From Gracilibacillus boraciitolerans JCM 21714 (GTDB taxonomy: Bacteria; Bacillota; Bacilli; Bacillales; Amphibacillaceae): 64,000 nucleotides of DNA. The stretch covers positions 103,820-167,819 of the forward strand of contig NZ_BAVS01000002.1 of NCBI RefSeq assembly GCF_000521485.1. The letters are read 5' to 3'. The notes beneath the pieces are model-generated. The model was given only the letters and a program-made list of their open reading frames with translations, was not told the origin of the DNA and searched no databases. The translations under genes were made by a program, and so were the position numbers. This document shows positions 34,488 to 46,148 of the stretch, one piece after another (position 1 is the first letter of the stretch; each line of letters begins with the position of its first letter).

Positions 34488-35824
34488 ATGAAAAAGTGGT
34501 TAATGTTAATTATTTTTTCTTTAGTGGTCGTTTCTTTAGTTGCCTGCAGTGATGATAGTGAAAGTACAGGTAGCGATAATGGGGGGGGAGACGATAGTGA
34601 AAATACAACTAGTGATAATGGAGAAGACACTAGCAGTGACAGTGGCGAAAAGGTTGCCTTGGATTTCTGGATTTTCGGGAGCACAGGCTATGGTGAATTA
34701 GTGGATAAATATATGGAAGAAAATCCTAATGTTGAAATCACCATTAATGAAGGTGAAATGAATGACATGCATAACAACTTGTTTACTTCCATTTCAGCTG
34801 GAAGTGGCGCACCTGATATTGCGCAAATAGAAGTGAGTCAAATTGAAAAATTCTTAGGAGCTCAAGATCAATTTTATAATTTGAATGACTATGGTGCAAA
34901 TGATGTTTCAGGAAATTTCTTGATTGGAAATGGGCACAGGCTCAAAATGTAGATGGATCCTTTCAAATAGGTTTGCCAACTGATATTGGCCCAACTACCA
35001 TGTTCTATCGTATTGATGTTATGGAGGAAGCAGGACTTCCAACTGATCGTGAAGAAGTTGCAGCTGAAATTAACACATGGGATGCTTATTATGAAGCAGC
35101 TAAAACAATTAAAGCTGAAACAGGTAAACCGATTGCAGATACACCAAAGCTTGTATTTAATGCATTAAGAGACCAGCAAGAACTACAATATTTTAATGAA
35201 GACAATGAATTAATTATGGAAGATACAGTAAAAGAAGCGTATGACTATACAACTAAAATGATTGAGGAAAAGTTAATTGGTCAAAACGCACTTTGGACAC
35301 CTGAATGGGGAACTGCAATGGCAGAAGGCAGCTATGCAACATTGCCAGGTGCACCAGGATGGATGGTTGCTAATGTAAAAGGAAATGCACCAGATGCATC
35401 AGGCTTATGGGACATTTCATCTATACCTGAAGGTGCGGGTAACTGGGGGGGAGGTTCTTTCTTAACTATTCCAGCAGAATCTGAACATCCAGAAGAAGCA
35501 TATAAATTTATTTCATGGTTAACAGCACCTGAACAACAATTGAAATCATTTGAAATTGCAGGATTGTTCCCATCTACACCAGATGTATATGAAAATGAGG
35601 AATTTCTGGCGACTACGGATGAGTACTTTAACGGCGCTCCTACTGCAAAAATATTTGCAGAAGCTGCACAAGCTGTTAAAGAAGTATACATGGGTTCAAA
35701 TTATGCCATTGTAGATACGGAGCTTGAAACAGCACTTACAAACGTCGCGGTGGATGGAGCTGATCCACAAGGTGAATGGGATGCAGCAATAGAGCGTATT
35801 AACTCACAGTTAGAAAGACAATAA
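34488..35824 (+). CDS. Family-1 sugar-binding lipoprotein, MalE/MsmE type (one frameshift)
   Basis: About 445 residues. Signal peptide and lipobox LVAC are followed by a low-complexity linker of Asp, Ser, Gly and Asn, then a MalE-like fold beginning LDFWIFGSTGYGELVDKYM. Later segments include GLPTDIGPTTMFYRID and HPEEAYKFISWLTAPEQQ. One base is missing near 34920; restoring FLDWKWAQAQNVDGSF joins the two open parts. GG pairs in the linker and GNWGGGSFLTIP sit on over-long G runs. It delivers an oligosaccharide to the two permeases that follow, and no ATPase is encoded here. ATG 34488 follows GGGGGG about 11 bases upstream; an overlapping GTG at 34485 is possible. Confidence 0.9.
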
Positions 35825-35892
35825 GGATGATACTCAAACGGTTTATGGATTCTATTCATAAACGTTTGAAACCAATGAAAGGAGAGATTACC

Positions 35893-36814
35893 ATGGCTCA
35901 AACAGATACAGCACTAAAGACCACTAAAAAATCATCCTTAAGCGAGAAACGGAAAGAAGCTCTTTCTGCATATTTATATATTTCACCCTTCTTTATCTTA
36001 TTTGCTATTTTTGGACTATTTCCAATTTTATTTAGTTTTTATCTTGGCTTTCAAAAGTGGAATGGTCTTGGAGAAATGGAATTTGTAGGTCTACAAATTT
36101 TAAGTGGGTATTAACCGATGGAATATTCTGGACATCATTAACTAATACATTAATTATGTGGGTATTAGGCACCCTGCCGCAATTAATAATCGGTATCATT
36201 TTGGCATATGCGTTAAACTCCGCATTGATTAAGATGAAAAGTCTTTTCAGAGTATCGATATTTATGCCTTATGTTACATCCACTGTTGCGGTTGCGATTG
36301 TATTCGGAATCATGTTTAACAATCAGGATTTTGGTCTGTTTAATGTTATTCTGGGATGGTTTGGAATCGATACAATTAGCTGGGGAACCTCGTGGTGGGG
36401 GGTGTGAAAATTGCTATTTCTACTATGGTTTTTTGGCGCTGGGTTGGCTACAACACGATTATATATCTTGCTGGTCTTCAGGCGATACCAAATGAATTAT
36501 ATGAAGCAGCACAGATTGATGGGGCTACAGTACGCCAAAAGATACAGTATATTACAATACCGATGTTACGCCCAATTATTATATTAACTGTATTCACGTC
36601 AACAATTGGAGCATTGCAGTTATTTACTGAGCCTTTAATTTTTATTGGAAGATCGTATAGAGAAGAAGGAATTACAGTTGTTTTATACCTATATCGCGAA
36701 GCATTTACGAACTTGTCATTTGGTCCTGCTTCAGCAGCTGCGATTGTCTTGTTCATTATCATTATTATAATATCGTCAATTAACGTATTCTTTGCAAATC
36801 GGATTGGGCGATAA
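35893..36814 (+). CDS. MsmF/MalF-type sugar ABC permease (two frameshifts)
   Basis: About 307 residues with six helices: YLYISPFFILFAIFGLFPI near the start and the EAA loop NELYEAAQIDGATVRQKIQY. The proper start is ATG 35893 after AAAGGAGAG. A missing A near 36093 interrupts FVGLTNFKWVLTDG, and the G run near 36398 has six bases where four restore TSWWGVKIAISTMVFW. Both are homopolymer or near-homopolymer indels. It pairs with the next gene to form the transmembrane channel of the importer. Confidence 0.88.
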
Positions 36815-36827
36815 GGAGGGTTAGCAA

Positions 36828-37673
36828 ATGAGTGAAAAAATAAAATCCAATAAGGTTTCCATTTCAAAGTTTTTTGTTTATGTACTGCTTGTTGTTGCTT
36901 CCTTTCTATCCATCTTTCCATTGTATTGGATGTTTGTGATGGCTACAAACCATAACAGTGTGATTAATAGTGTTCCACCTGCGTTTATTCCTGGGTCGGA
37001 ACTGGTGACAAACTTTACAAATGTGATAAATACAATTGATTTTATGGGTGCAATTTTGAATTCATTAATTGTATCAATTGTTGTAACAATCGGTGTGTTA
37101 TTTTTATGTTCTTTAGCAGGATTTGCTTTCGCTAAGTTTGATTTTAAAGGGAAAAATTTCTTGTTCGTGGCTATCCTTGTTACGATGATGATACCTCCAC
37201 AACTCGGGTTAATTCCGCAATATTTCATCATAACTAAGTTAGATTGGCTGAATGATTTTAAGGCAATTATTGTACCAGGTCTAATTGATGCATTTGGAAT
37301 ATTTTGGATGAGACAATATATAAGCAGTAATATTCCGAATGAACTTGTTGAAGCAGCCAAAATCGATGGATGTACAAACTTTAGAGTATATTGGAATATT
37401 GCAGTTCCCGTTATTATACCGGCTTTTGCAACATTAGCCATTATTAAGTTTATGTACGTTTGGAATGATTTTCTTTGGCCGCTTGTTGTCTTACGCGAAG
37501 AGTCATCTTTTACGATTCAGGTGGCGTTACGTGGTTTGATTGATAATTATGTCCGTGATAATGGAATGATTTTATCTGGAACATTTTGGGCTACCGTACC
37601 ATTGATTGTTATTTTTCTATTGTTAAATCGATTATTTATCCAAAGTTTAACAGAGGGTGCAGTAAAAAGTTAA
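36828..37673 (+). CDS. MsmG/MalG-type sugar ABC permease
   Basis: An intact 281-residue permease with six helices, FLSIFPLYWMFVMATN early, MMIPPQLGLIPQYF in the middle, EAA loop NELVEAAKIDGCTNFRVYW and the family C-terminus QSLTEGAVKS. It starts 13 bases after the preceding permease, behind AAGGAGGG. Together with the lipoprotein and a shared MsmX-type ATPase it should import di- or oligosaccharides; the LacI-type gene 35 bases downstream is likely the local regulator. Confidence 0.93.
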   Translation: MSEKIKSNKVSISKFFVYVLLVVASFLSIFPLYWMFVMATNHNSVINSVPPAFIPGSELVTNFTNVINTIDFMGAILNSLIVSIVVTIGVLFLCSLAGFAFAKFDFKGKNFLFVAILVTMMIPPQLGLIPQYFIITKLDWLNDFKAIIVPGLIDAFGIFWMRQYISSNIPNELVEAAKIDGCTNFRVYWNIAVPVIIPAFATLAIIKFMYVWNDFLWPLVVLREESSFTIQVALRGLIDNYVRDNGMILSGTFWATVPLIVIFLLLNRLFIQSLTEGAVKS

Positions 37674-37708
37674 AATTACTTTAATTATTTTTAAATAGAG
37701 GGATTAAC

Positions 37709-38749
37709 ATGAAGTTGACCATCAGGGATGTAGCAAAAATGGCAGGTGTATCACCTGGAACCGTTTCAAAAGTAATCAATAAAACCGGTAGTATTAGCCC
37801 GAAAACAATCAAAAAGGTCATGGATGTAGTGGAGCAAACGGGATATCAGCCTAGTTTTTCCGCAAAAGCATTGGCAACCAAAAAGTCCAATCTTATTGGC
37901 TTAATCTACGCTGGAGAAGTACATGTCGAATTTAGTCATCCTTTTTTTAATGAGGTAGTCAATGCATTTAAGAACGCAATTGGAAAACTAGGATATGATA
38001 TTTTAGTATTTTCAAATAATAAGTTTAGTAAAGATAAAGAAGATTATATAGCTAGATGTAAACATTTTCAATTAGAAGGATGTGTTATTGTAGCAGGAGA
38101 ACACTTGGAAGAAGCGGTTGCTGAATTAGATAATAGCAATATTCCTGCGTGGGAGTAGATATAAAACTAAGTGGACCAAGATCCAGCTATGTTTCTACAG
38201 ATAATGATAAGGTTTCTGCTCAGGTAGTGGAATATCTTTATTTGAACTCTATTAAAGAAGTGGCGTTTATTGGCGGGCCTCAAGACTCTATTATTTCTAA
38301 TATTCGTAAACAGGCTTTTACCCACTATATGAATCAGTTTGGGATGTTAATGAAAGAAGAGTGGATCCAATATGGGAATTACTTTGAAGATAGTGGCTAT
38401 CAGGCAATGAATCGCATATTAGATTGCAGCCATTATCCGAAAGTTGTTTATGCTGCGTCTGACATGATGGCATTAGGTGCATTAAAAGCATTAAAGGAAA
38501 GAAAAATGCAGGTACCGGAAGATATCATGTTAGTCGGATGTGATGATATTGAAGCATGTCGGTATAGCGATCCTCCTTTGGCTACTGTAAAACAGGATAA
38601 AGAAAAAATGGGGGAAATTAGCCGCTTATTTGTTGCATGATTTAATCAATAAAAATGCCGAACCGTGTTTTATTCTAGTAGATCCAAAATTAGTAATTAG
38701 AGATTCCTGTTACATTACCAATGATATATCTGTGTCAACAGGAGGATGA
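37709..38749 (+). CDS. LacI-family regulator, twin A (two frameshifts)
   Basis: About 347 residues after correction. Helix-turn-helix TIRDVAKMAGVSPGTVSKVIN, hinge SFSAKALATKKSNLIG, then an effector domain with VVYAASDMMALGALKALK and LVGCDDIEACRYSDPPLATV. A base is missing near 38148 (NIPAVGVDIKLSG), and the G run near 38611 is one too long (EKMGKLAAYLLHDL). It is a close paralogue of the LacI-type protein at 47147: large parts including the hinge and the DDIEACRYS segment are the same. It follows the importer genes and directly precedes a DUF624 gene, with which it is probably cotranscribed. Confidence 0.88.
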
Positions 38750-38753
38750 TACA

Positions 38754-39377
38754 TTGAATAATTCTGAAAACATTTTCTTTCGAATACTTGATATTTTCGC
38801 CCACTTCGTATTGCTTAATGCTCTATGGATTATTTGCTGTGTCCCTATTGTAACTATTTTCCCTTCTACAACGGCTTTGTTTGGAGTTGTTCGCAAATGG
38901 CATACAGATGGTCATGATGTCGGTTGTATACGACTGTTTTTTTCACTGTTTAGAGAAAATTTTTAAAAAAGCTTCCTCATTGAGATACTATGGTTGGTTT
39001 CGGGTTTCATTTTATATATTGATGGAACCATTCTTTTGAATGCTGACTTTAATGGAAAAATGCTTGTTTTTATTTTATTGATATTTACTAGCATTCTTTA
39101 TCTGTTTATGACCATTTATGTGTTCTTTGTTTTGGTACAGTATGAGCTCTCGATTTTACAAACACTTAAGAATTCTCTGTTTTTATCTATCGGTTACTTT
39201 TTCCATACACTTGCATTTTTGACTTTGATAAGTGGAGCAATAATTTTAATCTTTTTTGCTCCATTTTTTCTAATAATAATTGGAAGTTTATTAGCGTTTA
39301 TTATGTATTTTATTTTTCTTAAATTACCAAGCGAAATCCGAAAGAATCAAAATGGAATGTACCATCATAAATATTGA
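38754..39377 (+). CDS. DUF624 (YesL-type) membrane protein, third copy (in-frame stop)
   Basis: About 207 residues, hydrophobic, with the family segment VTIFPSTTALFGVVRKWHTDG. TTG 38754 is the likely start, eight bases after AGGAGG and five bases after the LacI stop. A TAA at 38964-38966 interrupts it; both sides are in the same frame and join naturally as RENFKKSFLIEIL if TAA were AAA. The site is a T5-A6 boundary, so a miscounted boundary (T4-A7) would explain it without a real nonsense mutation. The LacI-DUF624 order repeats at 47147-48892. Confidence 0.7.
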
Positions 39378-39401
39378 AAAATACATATAAAGTATAAAGT
39401 T

Positions 39402-39440
39402 GGATAGGCTGTCAGGTTATTTTCTTGACAGCCTATCTTA
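39402..39440 (+). terminator. Rho-independent terminator after the LacI-DUF624 pair
   Basis: GATAGGCTGTCA and TGACAGCCTATC are perfect 12-base complements around an 11-12 base loop, followed by TTATAAG. Confidence 0.75.
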
Positions 39441-39584
39441 TAAGCTAGGAAAGCATATAACCGTTGTTATTACAGCATTTTGATATCCGATTCCCGCTTG
39501 AAATGTGAAATTAATGCAGAGGTAGTTGACTGGTTATATTATTTATTATGAGAGTAATCGTGTGACACGCCCTCTAGTATAGGA

Positions 39585-39690
39585 TACACTGCGAAAGCTT
39601 GCTTGAGCAGATGTTGACTTATGCCTTTTGGGTAAAAGCGAAGTGGGCAAGCCGTAGCGGGTGTTATATCTATTATCCATTTCAAAATTA
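39585..39690 (+). repeat. Dispersed intergenic repeat, degenerate partial copy
   Basis: GAAGTGGGCAAGCCGTAGCGG followed by CCATTTCAAAATTACTAC matches the right-hand module of the repeat at 49.2-49.6 kb; the remainder is diverged. The 416-base gap between 39377 and 39794 holds only this, the flanking hairpins and the chemoreceptor leader. Confidence 0.45.
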
Positions 39691-39701
39691 CTACTAAAAG
39701 G

Positions 39702-39725
39702 ACCAGGCGGGCTTTCCTGGTTTTC
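39702..39725 (+). terminator. Short hairpin with T tract
   Basis: ACCAGG (39702-39707) pairs with CCTGGT (39716-39721) and TTTTC follows. It lies about 70 bases before the chemoreceptor ATG and could insulate or attenuate it. Confidence 0.4.
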
Positions 39726-39793
39726 TTATAGGACTTTTGATCAATTCAGCAGGTGAAATGTATGTTATTTCATGGGAGAAAAGAGGCAGAAAT

Positions 39794-41539
39794 ATGAATA
39801 GAAAATTTAATTCAGTTTTCAAAAAAATTAATATAAAAAATTTCATTTTTCGAAATTTGAGTATAGCTAAGAAATATGGACTTACATTAGGTTTGGTATT
39901 TATTTTATTTGGTCTTTCAACCGCCGTTGTGATGTTATTAATGAATAAAACGGAACAAGATATTGCTAATTTAGAAAATAGAGGAAATAACGCAATTGAA
40001 ATAACCGAATTGGGATCCTTGATCCGATCAAAAGGAATACGTGTCGTTAGTTATGTTCAAGATGGCCTTCAACAATATATAGATGAGTATCAAACACAGC
40101 AAGAGGAGTTTGACCTGATAGTGGCAAAACTTGATGATCAAATAGAGATGTCAAAACAAAATCAGTTATTGGAACAGGTTATTGCAAATGATCAAGAAAT
40201 AAACGATATATTTTTAAATAGTATCCTACAAGAAAAGTCTGCAGGTAATCAGACAAATGCTGAAAGTCTTGCTACACAAGTTAGAAATATACGACTGGAA
40301 TCTCTTTTTTTATTAGAAGAGATTCGAAAAACGTTGAATGAGGAGCGTGCTGCGTCTGTTTCGCAAACAAAGGAAAATCAACAATTAACACGTGTTGTTT
40401 TACTTATCTCTATGGTAATTTCCGTTATTATCGGTGGACTCTTAGTTTTCTTTATTAGTCGGGTAATTTCTCGAAGTCTTAATCAGTTAGTAGACGTAAG
40501 TAATAGAATAGCAGAAGGAAATCTTGAAGTTGGAGCAATTAATTATGAGGGAACAGATGAAATTGGTCGACTAGCTGTTGCTATAAATACGATGAGCAAT
40601 AATTTGAGAAAAATCATTTATCAAATTTCTAAAATTTCTGAAATTGTGAGTAGTAAAAGTAAAGCATTAACGCAATCTTCCTTTGAAGTAAAAACAGGTT
40701 CAGAACAAGTTTCTGTAACGATGCAGGAATTGTCGTCAGGTGCTGAAACGCAAGCTAATACTACGAGTGATCTTTCTTCTTCTATGGAATCATTTATGAT
40801 GAACCTACAGAAAGTAAGTACAAGTGGGGAACAGATGAATACTTCTTCTAACGACGTACTTACTATAACAGAAAAAGGCGGACAACTTATGGAAGAATCG
40901 GCACTGCAAATGAACCTAATTGATCAAATTTTCGAGGAATCAGTTAAAAAAGTTCAAGGGTTAGATATCCAATCTCAAGAGATATCGAAGTTAATTTCCG
41001 TTATAAAAAATATCGCAGAGCAAACCAATTTATTAGCATTAAATGCCTCGATAGAAGCTGCTCGAGCAGGAGAACATGGACGCGGATTTGCTGTTGTTGC
41101 CGATGAGGTAAGAAAGCTAGCAGAACAAGTATCGACCTCTGTAACAGATATTACTAAAATTGTTGGAAGTATACAAGCAGAGTCTGCTCTGGTCACTCAA
41201 TCATTACAAGGTGGTTATAAAGAAGTAGAAAAAGGAACAGAGCAAATGAAGTCAACCGGTGAAGCATTTTCAAAAATTAATCAGTCGATGAAGCAAATGG
41301 TTACGAATATTAAAGTTGTAACAGAAAATTTATCGATGATGTTAGCGAATAGTCAAGATATGAATGTAGCAGTTGAAGAAATTGCCGCTGTTTCAGAAGA
41401 AGCTGCTGCTGGCATTGAACAGTCATCGGCATCATCTCAACAGACTAACAGTTCAATGGAAGAGGTGGCGAATAATGCTGCAGAGCTTTCCAAAATTGCC
41501 ACAGAATTAAACGCATTAGTTCGTCAGTTTAAGCATTAA
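39794..41539 (+). CDS. Methyl-accepting chemotaxis protein, copy 1
   Basis: An intact chemoreceptor of 581 residues from ATG 39794. A basic N-terminus precedes a transmembrane helix ([20 protein letters not shown]), a helical extracellular region of about 150 residues suited to a four-helix-bundle ligand domain, a second helix ([19 protein letters not shown]), HAMP, then a signalling domain with the invariant hairpin [20 protein letters not shown]. It senses a chemoattractant and controls CheA. It is closely paralogous to the receptor at 62006. I chose the internal ATG because the upstream 19 codons lack a ribosome binding site and would add a non-family extension. Confidence 0.92.
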   Translation: MNRKFNSVFKKINIKNFIFRNLSIAKKYGLTLGLVFILFGLSTAVVMLLMNKTEQDIANLENRGNNAIEITELGSLIRSKGIRVVSYVQDGLQQYIDEYQTQQEEFDLIVAKLDDQIEMSKQNQLLEQVIANDQEINDIFLNSILQEKSAGNQTNAESLATQVRNIRLESLFLLEEIRKTLNEERAASVSQTKENQQLTRVVLLISMVISVIIGGLLVFFISRVISRSLNQLVDVSNRIAEGNLEVGAINYEGTDEIGRLAVAINTMSNNLRKIIYQISKISEIVSSKSKALTQSSFEVKTGSEQVSVTMQELSSGAETQANTTSDLSSSMESFMMNLQKVSTSGEQMNTSSNDVLTITEKGGQLMEESALQMNLIDQIFEESVKKVQGLDIQSQEISKLISVIKNIAEQTNLLALNASIEAARAGEHGRGFAVVADEVRKLAEQVSTSVTDITKIVGSIQAESALVTQSLQGGYKEVEKGTEQMKSTGEAFSKINQSMKQMVTNIKVVTENLSMMLANSQDMNVAVEEIAAVSEEAAAGIEQSSASSQQTNSSMEEVANNAAELSKIATELNALVRQFKH

Positions 41540-41585
41540 TTTTTCAAAAGAAACCATAGTTGGATAGAAAGTGGTGGCAGATGGT

Positions 41586-42266
41586 ATGAAGCCAATACTT
41601 AAGGTACAGCATGTAGCGAAATCATTTGGTAAGGGAAATAAGGAAATTCAAGTTTTGCAAAATGTTAATCTGGCTATTAACGAATCCAGTTTAACGGCTT
41701 TAAAAGGTAGGTCTGGTTCAGGAAAAACAACATTATTAAATTTAATTGGGACGTTAGATAAGCCATCTGAAGGAAAAATCTATTTTCAGGATAACGAGAT
41801 AAGTCAATATAGTGAAAAACAATCTTCAGAGTTAAGAAGGTTAAATTTCGGCATTATCTTTCAATCGTATGGTTTAATCCCTTTGCTGACGGTAGCGGAA
41901 AATATTGAATTTGGCCTTAGAATTACAGATGTGCCGAGAAAAGAATGGAAAAAGCGAATCGAGGAATCTATCGATCTGGTAGGACTTACTAAAAGAGTGA
42001 AACATCGGCCCTATGAACTATCAGGTGGCGAACAACAACGTGTAGCGATTGCGAGAGCTATTGCGCCGAAGCCGTCTTTGATATTGGCAGATGAGCCAAC
42101 AGCAGAACTAGATTCTTATATGGCATTTCGTATGATACAAGTCTTTCAGGAACTCACCCAAAATGATAAAATAACGATTCTTATGACAACACATGACCCA
42201 GGAATCTTAGAAATGTTAGACGATGTTTATGCATTGGAGGCTGGGAAACTTGCAGACGATTATTAA
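41586..42266 (+). CDS. MacB/LolD-type ABC transporter ATPase
   Basis: A 226-residue ATPase with Walker A GRSGSGKTTLLNLIG, Q loop FQSYGLIPLLTVAENIEFG, signature ELSGGEQQRVAIARA, Walker B LILADEPTAELD and H-loop MTTHDPG. It belongs to the lipoprotein/macrolide-export clade that pairs with FtsX-type permeases. ATG 41586 follows GTGGTGG. It begins a four-gene unit (ATPase, adaptor lipoprotein, permease, ATPase) starting 46 bases after the chemoreceptor. The end overlaps the probable start of the adaptor gene. Confidence 0.9.
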   Translation: MKPILKVQHVAKSFGKGNKEIQVLQNVNLAINESSLTALKGRSGSGKTTLLNLIGTLDKPSEGKIYFQDNEISQYSEKQSSELRRLNFGIIFQSYGLIPLLTVAENIEFGLRITDVPRKEWKKRIEESIDLVGLTKRVKHRPYELSGGEQQRVAIARAIAPKPSLILADEPTAELDSYMAFRMIQVFQELTQNDKITILMTTHDPGILEMLDDVYALEAGKLADDY

Positions 42267-43289
42267 AAAAACATAGGTAGATTGATTTATTCATTTGTGG
42301 TAGTGACCTTTTTATTATCTTTAACCGCTTGTTCTCTTTTGCCGAAGGAAGAACAAGTTCTTGCCCCTCCCTTAGTTGAGCCAGCTACAGTCGAATATGA
42401 TGTAGCAGAAGTACAAAGTGGAGCCATTATAAAAAGATTAACAGGCACAGCGAATTTTATACCTGTAAGTAGTGAAAATTTATTTTACCAACAATCAGGT
42501 GGTCGTCTTGATATGATTCATGTTAGCGAATCGGATTCAGTAAAAAAAGGGGATACCTTGATTGAAATCGATAGTGGTAACATTAAAGACGATATTCAAC
42601 AATTGGAAATTGATTTTCAGAAAGCAGACTTACGTGTGCAACAATTAGTCGAGCAAAAGTCTGATAAGTATTCGATTGAAATAGCAAAATTGGATAAGCA
42701 AGGATTAGGATTACGTCTGTCACAATTAAGAGAACAGTTAGCCGCATCTAAAATTGTTGCTCCAATGGACGGGATCGTGACATTTGTAACAGACAGGAAA
42801 ATTGGTGAAACAGTGGAAGCATTCGAATCAATCGTTCGAGTGGCTGATACAACGAAATTACAACTTCTTTATTCAGCGATTAATACAGGTGTGTTAGATG
42901 AGATAGTGGTGGGAATGACTGTTAACGTTTCCATGGAAGGAAAGCAAATGCAAGGGGGGGAAGTGGTACAGACACCGGAGGATATTCCGGAAGATGTGGC
43001 TGCAACAGATTCAGACTTATATGACAGCTCGATTTTAATCCGTGTAGACTTGGAATCAACAGAAATCGAGGTAGGGCAAAATGCAGAAATCGAAGTAGTG
43101 ATCGCTAAAAAGGAAGATACACTATTGATACCCAAGAACGGTTTAAGAACATCTGGTGCAAGAAATTATGTACAAATCTTAGTTGATAATACCAAAAGAG
43201 AGGTAGATATAGAAACAGGAATTATCTCGACAACACAGGTAGAAGTATTAAAAGGATTAGATGAAGGAGACAAAGTTATTTTGAAGTAG
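42250..43289 (+). CDS. Efflux adaptor (HlyD/MacA-like) lipoprotein
   Basis: About 345 residues. Signal peptide and lipobox LTAC are followed by a barrel/lipoyl/helical-hairpin/lipoyl arrangement: SGGRLDMIHVSESDSVKKGD (lipoyl half), a coiled hairpin near residues 105-145, KIVAPMDGIVTFV (second lipoyl half), then beta-barrel and membrane-proximal domains ending VLKGLDEGDKVILK. The open frame starts at TTG 42282, but a better start is TTG 42250, behind GGAGG and inside the ATPase gene, if the A run at 42263-42269 is one base short (LQTIIKKNIGRLIYSF). It links the ATPase/permease pair to the exterior, as MacA-like adaptors do. Confidence 0.82.
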
Positions 43290-43303
43290 GGGGGGGTTAA
43301 GCA

Positions 43304-46147
43304 ATGGCCATCATAAAAATAATTTTAAGAAAAATGCTGAATAACCGCTGGCTCACTATTAGCTTATTCCTCGGTTTGCTTATTACTGTATCACTCGTTT
43401 CTAGTATTCCGACCTATACTTCAAGCGTACTACAAAAATTACTAGTTGGAGAATTGGAAGATTACCAAGTGGAACAGCAAGCGTATCCAGGCGAATTTAC
43501 TTATTCAGTGAATTTTTCGAAAGATGATGCTATCGATCGCTTAACCACCTTGGAAACCATCGAAGGTTTAACCGAGATTTAATCGACGATACAGAGCTAC
43601 CAAAAGTAACCAATGTAACAATTTTAAGCACCTCACCACAACGAGTTCGACTTCAAGGCGAGTTGCAGGAAAAAAGCGCTCGTATCCTTTCGTTATCAAA
43701 TATAGAAGAGCATATTACGATTACGGATGGTGAACTGCCAAGTGAAAGTAAAGTAGAAGATGTCTATGAAGCGTTAATACCAGAAAAATCTTTGTTAGAC
43801 AGAGATATGGTAATAGGAAAAACACTAACAATAGGAGAAGGTGAATCTCAGTTTCAAGTAAAACCAGTTGGGACATTTATTGTCAAAGATACAAATGACC
43901 CATATTGGACGTTAGCACCGAACTCCTATAGTGAAGATTTTATCATTGCCGAAGCACTATTTAAAAACGATTTATTAGAGAGTAACGAAGCGTTATTAAA
44001 AACTGGAAAATTTATGACAGCTTTTGATTACAGAGCCTTTAAAAGTACAGACATACCAAAATTATTAAATCTTGAGCGACGAGTGAATGTCGAAATAAGT
44101 GAAATGATGGAAACCATTATTCTTGTTGATTTAAAAGCACAAGATATTTTGTCATCGTATCAACAAAAAGGCGCTCAGTTGAAAACGATGTTATGGTCCT
44201 TAAATGTACCGATTTTAGTTATGCTTGCCATCTATATATATATGGTTTCTCGTTTAATTGTTCGCAGACAGTTAAATGAAATGGCAGTATTAGCAAGCCG
44301 TGGCGCAAAAAGAACCCAAATTTTATTTATTTATTTTATTGAAATAGCTATTTTAGGACTACTTGCATTTGTTATAGGTCCATATATTGGATTGCAATTC
44401 ACTAAATTATTAGGGGGCAACGAATGGATTTTTGGAGTTTGTTGATCGAACGGCACTTCCTATTAAAATCTTGCCTGAGTCCTATTTGTATGGATTACTG
44501 GCTGTGTTTGCAGCAATCTTGATGGTGATGATCCCAGTTTACATCGCATCCAATCAGAGTATTGTTCATCATAAACAAAATAATGAGAATATGGTCAGTA
44601 GCTTTAAATGGTATACACTACTCTTTGACTTATTATTAGTTGGTGTTGCAATATATGGCTTATTTTCATTTCAAAAGCGTCAGGAAGCATTAGCTACTCT
44701 AACACAAGGTAAAGATGTCAATATTGATCCGATTCTATTTTTTCTTCCTGCTTTATTTATTATCGGTCTTGGTCTATTTATTTTGAGAATATACCCTTTT
44801 GTTTTAAAAGTAATTTATCGTTTAGGAGAGAAGTTTTGGTCGATCTCACTATATTCCTCATTTCTGCAAGTAAGCCGATCTGCAAAGCAGTATCAATTTT
44901 TAATGCTGTTTTTAATCATGACAATAGGAATTGGGATGTACAGTACCAGTGCTGCACGAACAATCAATCATAATTTGGAAGAACAGATTCTTTATCAAAA
45001 TGGTGCTGACATAACACTCGATGTTAGATGGAAGAGCAATCAAATCATGTCAGGATCTCAAGCGATGGTAAACGAGTCCATGCAAGAAGCTGAGGAAACA
45101 GCAGAGACGGAAGACTTTAAAGAAACGATTTATACGGAACCACCATTTGAACCGTTTGCGCAAGTAGAAGGTGTAGAGCAAGCAACGAAGGTATTTAAGA
45201 AGCAACCAGTAAAAGTAGAAGCTCAGGGAAACAGTTTATTTTCGACAGAACTTATAGGCATCGAACCAAAGAATTTCGGTCAAACGGCATGGTTCAAATC
45301 TTCGCTACTGCCACATCATTGGTATCATTATTTAAATTTACTTGCCAAAGAACCTAGTTCAGTATTGATTTCAAAATCTGTTTCTTCTTCTTTAGGAGTA
45401 AAAACAGGTGACTATCTAACAATTGGATGGGATGGCTCAGACACGGCAGAATTTGTCGTCTACGGTATTATCGAATATTGGCCTACTTTTAATCCGATAG
45501 CGAAAACAGAGGAGGATAACAATCCAACGTTAATTGTTGCTAATTTACCTTTTGTTCAAAATGCAATGGGCTTAGAACCTTATCAAGTCTGGCTGAAAAC
45601 AGATCCGGGAAAAACAAGAAATAAGTTATATGAAACGATGAAACAAGCTGAACTTCCTGTAAAAAGTATAGAGGATGTTCAACCGAAATTAATTGAATTA
45701 AAAAACAGTGCCTTTTTATTAGGATTAAATGGAACATTGACTCTAGGGTTCCTCATTTCGCTAATCATTACATTTATCGGCTTTTTATTATATTGGATTT
45801 TAACGATTCAATCGCGTACACTACAATATGGAATTTACCGTGCTATGGGCATTTCGATTCGAAAATTAGTTGTGATGCTTGTTTGGGAGCAGATACTGAC
45901 ATCGGGTATTGCTTGTTTATTAGGAGTAGTTATTGGTGGAATAACAAGTAGACTGTTCGTGCCTTTTTTTCAATTGTCATTTGATTCACAAACGATTGTT
46001 CCACCATTTCAAGTGATGGTTGATCCAGATGACATGTGGAGAATTTATTTATTTGTTGGATTCATGTTAATTGTCGGTTTATCAATATTAGTTGTGTTAT
46101 TGCGAAAAATTAAAATACATCAAGCTATAAAGTTAGGTGAGGATTAA
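43304..46147 (+). CDS. FtsX/MacB-type ABC permease, large (two frameshifts)
   Basis: About 947 residues: N-terminal helix NRWLTISLFLGLLITVSLV, a large extracellular domain, a cluster of helices (VPILVMLAIYIYMVSRLIV), further helices near 44500-44900, a second extracellular domain, and a final FtsX domain of three helices (GTLTLGFLISLIITFIGF, MGISIRKLVVMLVWEQIL). This two-repeat plan is typical of large FtsX-like exporters. One base is missing near 43575, and the G run near 44412 is one too long (LLGATNGFLEFVD). A run of eight G precedes the ATG as its binding site. It works with the adaptor and one or both ATPases. Confidence 0.85.
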
Positions 46148-46148
46148 T

